From Chersky-299 sp963749535 (GTDB lineage: Bacteria; Actinomycetota; Thermoleophilia; RBG-16-64-13), in assembly GCA_963749535.1 (NCBI GenBank), contig CAVVNF010000014.1, forward strand, positions 62,001 to 126,000: a stretch of DNA of 64,000 nt, read 5' to 3'. A program made the translations under genes and the position numbers. Shown here in pieces: positions 8,948 to 17,298 of the stretch. Each line of letters starts with the position of its first letter. The first letter of the stretch is position 1. The notes below the pieces were generated by a model that did not search any database, was not told the DNA's origin, and saw nothing but the letters and a program-made list of their open reading frames with translations.

Positions 8948-9581
8948 ATGCACGAATTCGTAGAAGCCATGGCGAACATGAAGGAGAAGGAAGCCCTTCA
9001 GATCGTCGACGACATGCTGGCAAGAGGCGAAGACCCCAGCAAGATCCTCGATCTCTCTTCAGAAGCCATGCAGGTGGTGGGGGAGCGCTATCAGGAAGGC
9101 ACATACTTCCTGCCCGAGCTCATCATGAGCGGCGAGATGCTTCGCAAGATCGGAGAGGTCTTGAAACCCCACCTGGCCGCCCAGCAGGACCAGACCAAGA
9201 AGCTGGGCGCCGTGGTCTTGGGCACGGTGCGAGGCGACATCCACGACATCGGCAAGGACATCGTGGGCTTCATGCTCGAAGTGAACGGATTCGAGGTGTA
9301 CGACCTAGGCATCGACCAGCCCGAAGAGGCCTTCGTGAAAGCCGTCTACGAGCACAAACCCCAGGTCCTCGCCCTCTCCGGCTTCCTCTCTGTGGCCTTT
9401 GACTCCATGAAGTCCACCATCGAGCAGGTGGAAGCCGCCGGGCTTGAGGAAAGACCTCAAGGTCATCATCGGCGGCGGCCAGATGGACGACACCGTGCGC
9501 CGCTACACCGGGGCCGACGCCTACGGCGACGATGCTATGGCCGCGGTGACTTTCGCCAAAGAAGCGGTGGGGGTAGCCTGA
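8948..9581 (+). CDS. Corrinoid (B12-binding) methyl-carrier protein, module 1 (frameshifted)
   Basis: About 210 residues with the two domains of MtaC/MtbC/MtvC-type carriers: an N-terminal helical cap (MKEKEALQIVDDMLARGEDP…FLPELIMSGEML) and a Rossmann-like B12 domain. The cobalt-ligand motif GDIHDIGK is at residues 96–103, with His99 as lower axial ligand, and a GGGQ segment lies near the C-terminus. An extra G near 9446 (CTT-G-AGG) shifts the frame; without it the protein reads AGLRKDLKVIIGGGQMDDTV and ends VGVA at the TGA 9579–9581. It carries methyl between its flanking methyltransferases. The next gene starts one base after its stop. Confidence 0.85.
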
Positions 9582-9582
9582 G

Positions 9583-10692
9583 ATGGACTCGTTCGAGAAG
9601 CTTGATCGAGCCATCACGCTCAAGCCCACCCCGGAGATCCCCGTCTATCCGCACATCGTCACCTTCGCGGGCCGGTGTGCCGGCATCACCCAGGCGAAGC
9701 TGTTCAGCAGCAACAAGGCCTGGCTGGCCGCCTGCGACAAGACCTTCGAGCGGGTGGGAAAGCCGGATGTCGTCTTCCCGTTCAACCCCTGGGACACTGC
9801 ATACGTCGAGTCGATGAAGGTCAAGTTGCCGGGCCGGGAGCTGGGCCCCGACGAGCCTTTTCAGTTTGTCGAGGAGGAGATCATGCAGGTCTCCGATTAC
9901 GACGTGATCCTGGAGAAGGGCTGGAACGCCTGGAACTTCGCGTTCATGAAGGCCATCCAGTCGCCGCCCTGGCACGGACGTGTGGGCACCGCGAAGGTCC
10001 TCTGGAACTTCATCAAGGCCGGCAGGAACACCGGCAAGAACATCAGGCACTGGAAAGAGCGCGGGCATGCCGGTGATGTTTCACGCCGGGGTCGCCCCGC
10101 CGTTCGACGTCTTCTCGCTCAGCCGCTCATTGCGCCCCTTCTACCGGGACCTCTTCGAGATGCCGGAGAAGGTCAAGAAGGCTGTGGACGTGGGCACCGA
10201 GGCGATGATCAAGCTGGGCATAGCCAATGTCCGGCGGGCCAAGGGTAACCGGGTGGCCATCTTTGCGATGCGCTCGAGCGCCAGTTTCCTCTCGCCCAAG
10301 CTCTTCGATGAGATCTCGTTCCCCTCATCAAGAGGATGGTGGAGGCCTACCATGCGGCAGGCATCGTCTCCATTCTCCACTGCGACGGCAACTGGGACCT
10401 TATGCTGCCCCGGTTCCGGGAGTTGCCCCGGGCCGGTTGTGTGGTGGAGCTTGACGGCGCCAGCAATATCCGCAAGGCGCGGGAAGTACTCGCCGATCAT
10501 CTCTGCATCAAGGGGGATGTGCGCGCGGCAATGCTGTCCCTGGGTGAGAAGGAAGAGGTGGAGACCTACTGCCGAGAGTTGATCGATTACATGGGCCGGG
10601 ACGGAGGCTTCATCCTGGGCTCCGGATGCGAGGTGCCCATCACGGCAAAGGTGGATAACGTCGCCGCCCTGATAAGCGCGGCTCGACGGTAG
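9583..10692 (+). CDS. URO-D family methyltransferase, type B (module 1; frameshifted)
   Basis: About 370 residues, homologous to the gene at 15984 and more distantly to the type A proteins. Visible segments are MDSFEKLDRAITLKPTPEIP, FHAGVAPPFDVFSLSRSLRPF, ILHCDGNWDLMLPRFRELP, GDVRAAMLSLGEKEEVETYC and GSGCEVPITAKVDNV. The HC pair in LHCDGNW and the late GC are where MtaA/MtbA-type enzymes place zinc ligands, but the spacing is not identical. Two indels interrupt it: an extra G near 10055 and a missing C in a C-run near 10335. Both leave conserved protein in the next frame. It probably moves methyl from the corrinoid protein to a final acceptor; the acceptor is unknown. Confidence 0.75.
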
Positions 10693-10743
10693 CTGTACCT
10701 GCGACCCTCAAGACGGCGACAAAGACAAGACAGGAGCAAGGGA

Positions 10744-11793
10744 ATGAAGGTTCTGGGCATCTCGTGTGGCAGGCGTATGAGCAACACCGAGATCATGGTC
10801 AAGGAAGCCCTGATGGGGGCGGAAGAGGCCGGGGCGGAGGTCGAGTTCATCCGCCTTCACGACCTCTACATCAAGCCCTGCACCGGCTGCAATTCCTGCG
10901 TGATCGATCTCATGGAGAGGAGCGGCGGGGGCAAGTGCTCCCTCAAGGGTGACGACTTCCCCTTCATCGACGACAAGATCATGGAATGTGACGGCCTGAT
11001 CCTTGGTTCCCCCATCTACGAGAAGTCGCCTACCGGCCAACTCAAGAGCTTGGAGGACCGGATGGGCCCCTCTCATGACCAGGGCTTCCGCATGATCGCC
11101 AAGAAGATCCGCGAGGAGAAGGGCATCACCGCCGGCGCAGGTCCAGACGAACGAGCCTTCAAACCGCGCGCGGCTTCCCTCATCGCAGTGGGCGGCAGTG
11201 AGTGGGACACTCTGGCGCTCCCGATCATGAGCATGTTCACGCTTACTATGCAGATCGAGGTAGTGGACAGAATCTTGGTCAACTGGATCGGGCTACCGAG
11301 AGTCATTGCCCTGCGGGACGATCTGTTGGGGCGCGCCCACCGCTCCGGACGTCACGTGGCCGAGACTCTCAAGAAGCCCTTGGAGGAAGCCGAGTACATC
11401 GGCGAGCCAGGACTTTGCCCACTCTGCCATTCGAAGCTCATCGAGGTGCGGCACGATGGTGACGCTTATCCCTGCATCTGTGGCGTCTGCGGGGTGAGAG
11501 GGGCGGTGAGGGTTTTGGACGGCAAAGTGAGGTTCGACGTCAGCGATGAGGACCGCCCCCGCTCGCACCTTCTGCTTTCGGGCAAGTTCGAGCACCTGCA
11601 GGAGCTCGCAGATGTCTCGCTCAAACCGCCGGCCAACATGGACGAGTTGCCAGCCAAGGTGGCCAAGTACAAGGACTACCTGACACCTCTTCGACCGGAC
11701 CGGGAGGTGGCAGGGGTGGGCGCGGCGACGCTGCGCGGCGCTACGCGGCCCAGCGCATCTACGCCGAGCGACGACGAGCCGATGGATGACTGA
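10744..11793 (+). CDS. Flavodoxin-fold NAD(P)H/FMN reductase-like protein with C-terminal zinc ribbon
   Basis: A 349-residue protein. The N-terminal 200 residues match NADPH-dependent FMN reductase and iron–sulfur flavoprotein families: MKVLGISCGRRMSNTEIMVK, then KPCTGCNSCVIDL, DDKIMECDGLILGSPIYEKSPTGQLKSLEDR. The CxxCxxC-like cysteines around residue 42 resemble the cluster motif of iron–sulfur flavoproteins. The C-terminal part has LCPLCHSKLIEV…PCICGVCGVRG, a four-cysteine zinc-ribbon-like module unusual for the family. It starts at ATG 10744 after GGAGCAAGGG, in the same direction as the methyltransferase module. It could supply low-potential electrons, for example to keep cobalamin reduced, or reduce the substrate. 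Both roles are inference. Confidence 0.7.
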   Translation: MKVLGISCGRRMSNTEIMVKEALMGAEEAGAEVEFIRLHDLYIKPCTGCNSCVIDLMERSGGGKCSLKGDDFPFIDDKIMECDGLILGSPIYEKSPTGQLKSLEDRMGPSHDQGFRMIAKKIREEKGITAGAGPDERAFKPRAASLIAVGGSEWDTLALPIMSMFTLTMQIEVVDRILVNWIGLPRVIALRDDLLGRAHRSGRHVAETLKKPLEEAEYIGEPGLCPLCHSKLIEVRHDGDAYPCICGVCGVRGAVRVLDGKVRFDVSDEDRPRSHLLLSGKFEHLQELADVSLKPPANMDELPAKVAKYKDYLTPLRPDREVAGVGAATLRGATRPSASTPSDDEPMDD

Positions 11794-11811
11794 ACCGGAA
11801 GGAGACGTGCG

Positions 11812-12603
11812 ATGCCTATCAAACTGATGGCCGCCTCACGGCGCCGTCCCGGGCTGACTCGAGCCGAGTATTTCCGCTACATCGAGCACTACCACGGCAC
11901 GGTGGCCCGCCTCGAGCGCTTCGAGATCGACCGCTATATCCAGAACCACGTGATCGACGGCGCGTTCGGCGTGCTTTCCGACACGAGTCATAAGAACAAG
12001 GCCACCGACCGCGAAGCCGTGGTCGAACTGTATTTCGACGAGTTCCGGGACATGCTCGCGACACTCGAGCCGCAGGGAGTCGTCCAGTCGCGGGCTAACC
12101 AGGACGGGCGTTTTTTCGCCGACGAGCCCACAAACATCATCGTGATGGCGGAGGAAGTGGAACTGCCGGTGGCCAACCCGATGCCGAAGTTCAATCCCGG
12201 GCTGGGGGAGCCCGGGCGCGGTGGGGTCAAGGTCATGCAGTACATCATGCGGCGGCCCGAGGTATTCCCGCAGGATTTCTACCGTCTGTGGCGGCGGGCG
12301 CACGATGAAGCCATGGCAAATAGCCCCTACGCGGAGGAGATGTTCCGCAAGGTCGTGATGAGCAAGCGGTCCCGGGTGAACGACAACGATGCGGCTGCCC
12401 GGGCTCATTTCCGGATGGTCGACCCACCAGTTTACGACCTGGTCGTGTCGATCACCCTCGACAGTATGGAGCAGGCGGGCGCCTTCCGGCAATACTTCGA
12501 CGCGATGATCGAGAGCGGGCCCGCGTTCGCCGATTGGTCGGAGTCGTTCTTCCTGTACACGAAGCCGGTGCGGATCATCGACGATGCTTCGCCTAAGGAG
12601 TGA
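11812..12603 (+). CDS. Tandem EthD-domain protein
   Basis: A 263-residue protein with two dimeric alpha-beta barrel repeats. The first (residues 1 to about 110) opens MPIKLMAASRRRPGLTRAEYFRYIEHYHGT, a clear EthD-domain start. The second (about 140–255) begins VKVMQYIMRRPEVFPQDFYRLWRRAHDE. EthD-family proteins occur in catabolic clusters for ethers and aromatics, often with no defined chemistry. The gene starts 18 bases after the flavoprotein stop with AAGGAGACGTG ahead of the ATG, and its stop nearly abuts the next start, so it belongs to the same operon as the PhlG-like hydrolase. Confidence 0.75.
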   Translation: MPIKLMAASRRRPGLTRAEYFRYIEHYHGTVARLERFEIDRYIQNHVIDGAFGVLSDTSHKNKATDREAVVELYFDEFRDMLATLEPQGVVQSRANQDGRFFADEPTNIIVMAEEVELPVANPMPKFNPGLGEPGRGGVKVMQYIMRRPEVFPQDFYRLWRRAHDEAMANSPYAEEMFRKVVMSKRSRVNDNDAAARAHFRMVDPPVYDLVVSITLDSMEQAGAFRQYFDAMIESGPAFADWSESFFLYTKPVRIIDDASPKE

Positions 12604-12608
12604 GGGCC

Positions 12609-13547
12609 ATGACAGACACAACCAGGCAAGACCCGCAGGTACCGGGTAAGGACGCGCCGGAATGGAAGGCCCAGAAGACCTACTCGCAAAACTTGACCGA
12701 CAGCAAGATCAAGGCTACGCTTGCGCCGCTCACCCCTGAGGAGCAGGCTCGTCCGTTCGCCAAGTACTACTACGAGGATATCCCGCTCCCGGATCCCGCT
12801 CACTACGCAGCCATGGACCGGCCGATCGATCCGCTTCGGGCCTTCGGCCCGGATGAGATCAACCGCCTCCTCGACGTGGAGCGACTGGAGACCCAAGAGG
12901 TAGAGATCGGCTGGTGCATTCTTCCGAACGGAGCCGGCTACATTGCCAACAAGATCTTCTATCCTGATTTCACGGCGGCCATGGTCGACTGGTGGTTCGC
13001 CTGGCACCCGCTGGAGGACCTGCGCTATCGCATTTGGTATCCGCCTCAGCACGCGGGGATCATGCTCAGTCCGATGGACCGCGCGCGGATCCTCGATCCC
13101 TCGATCCCCAACAGAGAGAAGAACTGGGGCGTGGTCCACAACGTCACGGAGAACACGGACAACGGCTTCGAAAACATCGACATCGCCTTCCGCTCGCCCG
13201 CCGACATGGGCTTCGACATGGAGCGGTTCGACACGGTTGTGGCCACCTGCGCGGCCGGCATAGGCTGGGCGGTCGCGGTCGGGAAGACCGACGAGTCCAT
13301 AACCGCCCCTGCCATCATGTGTCACGCGTTCTACGAAGCGCCAGGTGGTCTGGTCCACCGCACCCGTTTCTGGATGGGCTATCGCTTTACCGAGCAGGGC
13401 AAGCCGGAACTGTGCCTGCCGCCCGGAGTAAGCGTACCGGTGGAGGCCGTGCAGGGACTCGCCCGGCACAACGTCAAGGAGTACACGCGCTGGGGGGACT
13501 TCCTTCCGCGGATCTACGCCGAGCTCGGGCAGAGCATGTACTGCTGA
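12609..13547 (+). CDS. PhlG-like (2,4-diacetylphloroglucinol hydrolase family) metal-dependent C–C hydrolase
   Basis: A 312-residue protein resembling the DAPG hydrolase PhlG family, which hydrolyses a C–C bond between an acyl group and a phenolic ring through a zinc-bound water. Supporting segments are DWWFAWHPLEDLRYRIWYPP (residues 127–146), GVVHNVTENTDNGF and MCHAFYEAPGGLVHRTRFWMGY. The HxxxE pair His239/Glu243 matches the paired ligand of the family; His133, His148 and Glu181 are candidates for the rest of the site. Start ATG 12609 has GGAGTGAGG before it and follows the EthD gene by five bases. In this operon it suggests that a methylated acyl-phenol or similar diketone is cleaved. The exact substrate is not known. 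Confidence 0.75.
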   Translation: MTDTTRQDPQVPGKDAPEWKAQKTYSQNLTDSKIKATLAPLTPEEQARPFAKYYYEDIPLPDPAHYAAMDRPIDPLRAFGPDEINRLLDVERLETQEVEIGWCILPNGAGYIANKIFYPDFTAAMVDWWFAWHPLEDLRYRIWYPPQHAGIMLSPMDRARILDPSIPNREKNWGVVHNVTENTDNGFENIDIAFRSPADMGFDMERFDTVVATCAAGIGWAVAVGKTDESITAPAIMCHAFYEAPGGLVHRTRFWMGYRFTEQGKPELCLPPGVSVPVEAVQGLARHNVKEYTRWGDFLPRIYAELGQSMYC

Positions 13548-13573
13548 AGAGCCGACTTCCGGCCGACGCCGGG

Positions 13574-13629
13574 CATCATTCGCGAGAAGCCGGAGACGCC
13601 GCGAATATCTCGCCAAGGGTCGAATGATG
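13574..13629 (+). promoter_or_regulatory. Nested inverted repeats downstream of the PhlG-like gene
   Basis: CATCATTCG (13574–13582) pairs with CGAATGATG (13621–13629). Inside it, ATTCGCG (13578–13584) pairs with CGCGAAT (13600–13606), so two mutually exclusive hairpins are possible. No T-run follows. It could be an attenuator or simply an end-of-transcript structure; there is no further support. Confidence 0.3.
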
Positions 13630-13758
13630 ATCTGGCGACGTCAAGATGTCGGCCGTTCGACGTGCCTTTGCTGCCAAAGGAACCCACGGGTACAAGAGTC
13701 GAGCAGGAGCATACAGGGCCTTCATTCAGCCGTCTAAGCCTGAAAGGTAAGGGATACC

Positions 13759-14593
13759 ATGGCCTATTTCCCCGAATTCCGTCCCATGCGGAGCTTCATC
13801 CTCCAGAACTTCCGCTCGGACAACGATCGACCGGCCATCTGGCGCTGGCTGTACAAGCAGCACGTGCCGGAGAGTATCTCCCAGTTCATGCCGTACTGCA
13901 CCAAGTACTGCACGTACCATGCGTTGCCGCTGCCCGAGGGCGCCCTTGACTTCGGCACCTACAACGGGATGATGACCGAGCACTACTGGCTCTTCAACAT
14001 CTTCCAGAGCCAAGGCACCGGCATGCCGACGGGGCTCGCTTTCGGGGAGGAGTTCCCCGAAGACTTCATGGAGATGACCTGCCAGCCGCCCAGCAAGGAG
14101 CTCAGGCAATCGGGCTGGCAGGGCAGCCGGGACGGCTACCATCCGCTGGTCTTCTCGTTTGCACCCGTGTTCTGGGAGGACGACTTCAAGGGCGCCGGCC
14201 GGCTCACCGACGCGGGGCCGAACTTCCGCTGGCTGTTTCTCTTCAAGTACCCAGAAGGTGTCCGGACTGACGAAGGGGACACGTGGTTCAAAGAGGTGTT
14301 CGCTCCCCAGGTGTGTGCGAACCCCGAGGTGAATCGCTTCATCTCCAGCCGGCAGCTCGACGATCCCCGGATCAATGCGTTCCACCGGATCTCCGAGATC
14401 TGGTTCGACGACTCCGAAGGCTGGCGCAAAGCAATGGTAGAGGGGGCTGGCAGCTACACAAGGCCGCCCTGGGCCGCGTGGGGCCAGGTTCCCCTATCTC
14501 GAACCGTTCAAGGACTTCGTCGGGATCTTCATCCTTGACCGGCCCGATTCGGACCACCTGCAGCAGTGGCGGGGGTACATCACCACGCGATGA
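13759..14593 (+). CDS. EthD-like barrel protein (paralogue of the 25898 gene; frameshifted near the end)
   Basis: About 277 residues, beginning MAYFPEFRPMRSFILQNFRSD after the leader GAAAGGTAAGGGATACC. Its C-terminal half, FRWLFLFKYPEGV…DTWFKEVFAPQV…RISEIWFDDSEGWRKAM…YTRPPWA, aligns well with the gene at 25898 (LRWIILFRYPAGV…EEWFLRTHAPEV…RVSELWYENFSDWRRSV…YTRPPWA). Both end in a DFVGIFILDRP-type strand, an EthD-like alpha-beta barrel feature. One extra C near 14491 (CCC to CCCC) shifts the frame; the corrected protein ends LQQWRGYITTR at TGA 14591–14593. Function unknown; its repeated association with catabolic genes suggests a substrate-handling or oligomeric accessory role. Confidence 0.65.
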
Positions 14594-14649
14594 GCGGCGA
14601 CGGTCTCCGGAGCGCCGCGCAATGACTGCGCAACCGACTGGGGAAGGAC

Positions 14650-15153
14650 GTGACGGAGGAGACCCAGAAGCTCTACTACAGAGCGCGAGACACGCATCAG
14701 CGATGCCTCGCTCTCCGGAGGCCGGACCGGGTGCCGGTCTGGCACAGCGTCCCCGGGCCGTATCCGGCGGAACGGTTGGGGATATCGCGCGAAGAGCAGA
14801 TGATGGACCCGGAGCGATCGCTGGAAGCCAACTTCCAGGCCGTCCTCTACTACCAGTCGGACATGGTGGAGCTTATGCCTCCGCTCGGCTCCGTCCTCGT
14901 CCCTCTCGGCACCTGCGCTGGGCAGGGCACGGTCTGCCGGCAGACTCCGGCTGGCAGTTCGTCGATGAGGAGGTCATGAAGCCGGAGGAGTACGACGAGT
15001 TCCTCTATGACCCCTCGGACTTCATCGTCCGCAAGTACTGGCCCCGGGCCTACGGCAAGCTGACCGGCCTCGCCGAACTCCTTCCTCTGCGCGAAGCCCA
15101 CGGGTATTTCGCGTCGCGCGATGGTGGACTTCACCAAGGAGTATGGCGGGTAG
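14650..15153 (+). pseudogene. URO-D type A methyltransferase remnant with a large internal deletion (module 2)
   Basis: The start GTG 14650 follows GGGAAGGAC and encodes VTEETQKLYYRARDTHQRCLALRRPDRVPVWHSVPG, closely matching the first 155 residues of the 417-residue protein at 28143. After LREAHGYFAS the sequence jumps, near 15118, straight to AMVDFTKEYGG and a TAG. That matches only the last ten residues of the paralogue (AMIDFTKEYGVY). About 245 codons, including the whole catalytic barrel centre, are missing. A missing C near 14932 also breaks the frame. The gene sits exactly where type A sits in module 1, upstream of a corrinoid protein and type B. The deletion may be real, leaving module 2 to rely on another type A protein, or an assembly collapse between repeats. 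Confidence 0.75.
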
Positions 15154-15188
15154 CCAGGCCGTCGGCCGGCACTGGAGGAACTCGGTTA

Positions 15189-15347
15189 GTGGAGGAGATG
15201 AGCAATCATGTCAAGCTGGCTTTTGCATCGCTGGTAAGGAGCCTTTCGCAAAGATACCTAACGCGTCGGGCAGCGGGTGACGGAAGCGGTTGCGTCAGAA
15301 AAGGTTCTCGAGCATTGCCGCACATCAAGAAGGAGGCTGACGAGTAG
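15189..15347 (+). CDS. Possible 52-residue small protein upstream of the corrinoid gene
   Basis: A GTG at 15189, about ten bases after GGAGG, opens a frame reading VEEMSNHVKLAFASLVRSLSQRYLTRR and ending KKEADE with a TAG directly abutting the ATG of the corrinoid gene. The product is basic and has no domain I recognise. The tight junction would allow translational coupling. It may equally be debris from the deletion just upstream. Confidence 0.3.
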   Translation: MEEMSNHVKLAFASLVRSLSQRYLTRRAAGDGSGCVRKGSRALPHIKKEADE

Positions 15348-15983
15348 ATGAGCGATATTTCCCCCCTCGCCCAGGCGGTGGGCGACCTAGAAGAAGACAA
15401 AGCCGTCCTGCTCGTGCAGGACAAGCTGGCCAAAGGGGAACCGGCTCTTTTCATCCTGGAAGAACTCCAGGCCGGGATGAACATTGTAGGCGAGAGGTTC
15501 GAGAGCGACGAGTACTATCTCTCCGAGCTCATCTTCGCCGCCGACATCTTCAAGAAAGCCGGGGCCCCTCTGCAGGAAGAACTGAAGGGATCGGCGCAGA
15601 AGACGTTCGGCACCCTCGTCTTAGGCACGGTGAAGAACGACATCCACGACTTCGGTAAGGACATCGTAGCCACGGTCATGAGCAGTAACGGCATCAAGGT
15701 CATCGACCTGGGGGTGAACGTGGAGCACCAGAAGTTCGTAGAGGGCATCAAGGCGAACGACGCCACGCTCGTCGGCATGTCCTGCCTCTTAACCACCGTC
15801 TTTGACGAGATGAAAGAGGCCATAAAGGCCATCACGGACGCCGGCCTCCGAGATAAGGTCACCATCCTCATCGGCGGCGGCCCCGTGGACCAGGCTACCG
15901 CCGATTATGTAGGTGCCGACATCTACTGCAAGACCGCCCAAGACGGAGTCCTGGCCGCCAAGAAAGTGCTGGGGGTGAGCTAG
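15348..15983 (+). CDS. Corrinoid (B12-binding) methyl-carrier protein, module 2
   Basis: An intact 211-residue carrier with the cap domain (DKAVLLVQDKLAKGEPALFILEELQAGMNIVGERFE…LSELIFAADIFKKAG) and B12 domain (FGTLVLGTVKNDIHDFGKDIVATVM). His100 in NDIHDFGK is the predicted lower cobalt ligand; SCLLTTVFDEMKEAI and ILIGGGPVDQATADYVGAD complete the fold. It has the same length and layout as the module 1 protein at 8948 but differs throughout, so it is an old duplicate or separately acquired. The stop TAG abuts the ATG of the type B gene. No corrinoid reductive activator (RamA/RACo type) is in the window. Confidence 0.9.
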   Translation: MSDISPLAQAVGDLEEDKAVLLVQDKLAKGEPALFILEELQAGMNIVGERFESDEYYLSELIFAADIFKKAGAPLQEELKGSAQKTFGTLVLGTVKNDIHDFGKDIVATVMSSNGIKVIDLGVNVEHQKFVEGIKANDATLVGMSCLLTTVFDEMKEAIKAITDAGLRDKVTILIGGGPVDQATADYVGADIYCKTAQDGVLAAKKVLGVS

Positions 15984-17105
15984 ATGGCAGAGATGACAGG
16001 AATGGCGCCCAACCCGCTTTTCCTCGAGCGTATGGCCCGTCTCAAGACCGCGGTCGCCTGCGGTACTCCCGACCGGGTGCCACTCTCGCTGGTGATGGAC
16101 ACCTTCGCTGCGAAGACCATGGGCGTGAAGTTCTCGGACTATGCCACGGATGTCGACCTCGCGGCGCGTACGATGCTAAGCACCCTGGAGAGGCTGGGCG
16201 ACGTCGACTCCCTCCAGTTCGCCACCTACGCCCCGGCGGTGCTCGGTCTCCTGTGGCTGGCGCCGATGAAGTTGCCCGGCCGCGACCTGCCCGAGGACAG
16301 CCTGTGGCAGATGGACGAGCAGGTGCGCATCCAACCAGAGGACTACGACCGCATCCTGGAGATGGGGTGGGGGCCTTGGTTCGGCCAGTACGTGGGCAAG
16401 TATCTGGGCGAAGCGGCCGCGGCCGGCCAGGCCTTGCAGGAGGCCGGCCCTCGCTGGATACCCGAATACATGAAGCGGGGCTACGTCATCTTCTCACCCA
16501 TGACCGTCGATCATCCCTACGAGCACCTCTGCGGAGGCCGGACGGTCAAGGAGTTCACCCTCGACCTCTACCACATGCCCGACAAGGTGCAGGCGGTCAT
16601 GGACGCGATCATGGCGGAGAAGCGCCACCAGGTACGAGGCATGGTCAAGGCGGTGGGCCCCATCGGCTACTGGGTGGGCGGTTGGCGCACTGCGCCCGAA
16701 TTCCTCTCTCCGCGGCTCTGGAACCGCTTCGTGTGGCCGTACATGAAGGAACTGGTCGATATCGTGGCCGAGGAGGGCGGCACTCCGGTGCTCCACTACG
16801 ACGCCAACTGGGATCGGGAAATCGAGCGCCTGAAAGATCTGCCGCCGCGCAGATGCGTGCTCGCCCTCGACGGTAAGACCGACATCTTCCGAGCGAAGAA
16901 GATCCTGGCGGGACACATGTGCCTGTTGGGCGACGTGCCCGCGGCGCTTCTTACTCTCGGCACCGTCAAAGAGGTGCGGGCCTACTGCGACCGGCTACTC
17001 ACAGAGATCGGCCCCGACGGATATATCATGGCCATGGGTTGCGCCATCCCGCCCGACGCCAAGTTCGAGAACGTGAAGGCCATGGTCGATTCCGTCCAGA
17101 GGTAG
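15984..17105 (+). CDS. URO-D family methyltransferase, type B (module 2)
   Basis: An intact 373-residue protein and the best guide to the broken type B copy at 9583. Early signature: MARLKTAVACGTPDRVPLSLVMDTFA. The second half has VLHYDANWDREIERLKDLPPRRCVLALDGKTDIFRAKKILAGH, then CLLGDVPAALLTLGTVKEVRAYCDRLL and AMGCAIPPDAKFENVKAM. His in LHYD, Cys in RRCV and Cys in MGCAIP are candidate metal or thiol-acceptor residues, comparable to but not the same as the HxC…C set of MtaA-like enzymes. Probably the second methyltransferase of the module, acting from methyl-corrinoid to an unknown acceptor. It is the last gene before a convergent GntR regulator. Confidence 0.75.
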   Translation: MAEMTGMAPNPLFLERMARLKTAVACGTPDRVPLSLVMDTFAAKTMGVKFSDYATDVDLAARTMLSTLERLGDVDSLQFATYAPAVLGLLWLAPMKLPGRDLPEDSLWQMDEQVRIQPEDYDRILEMGWGPWFGQYVGKYLGEAAAAGQALQEAGPRWIPEYMKRGYVIFSPMTVDHPYEHLCGGRTVKEFTLDLYHMPDKVQAVMDAIMAEKRHQVRGMVKAVGPIGYWVGGWRTAPEFLSPRLWNRFVWPYMKELVDIVAEEGGTPVLHYDANWDREIERLKDLPPRRCVLALDGKTDIFRAKKILAGHMCLLGDVPAALLTLGTVKEVRAYCDRLLTEIGPDGYIMAMGCAIPPDAKFENVKAMVDSVQR

Positions 17106-17298
17106 CAGCGGACTCATTCTTCCCGCGAGGGTGAGGTGCAGGTCCTGCTGTGTGTCAAGTCCCACCACCCGGTTTAATGTCGCAGCTTCCGTCGCTATGC
17201 GATCCACGAGGAGCCGGCCTTCTACGCGAGCGGCTGAAACCGTGGCGCCCTTCGGGACGCCGGACCGGCTAATGAGCGGTCGAAGCCCTGGGAGCCCG

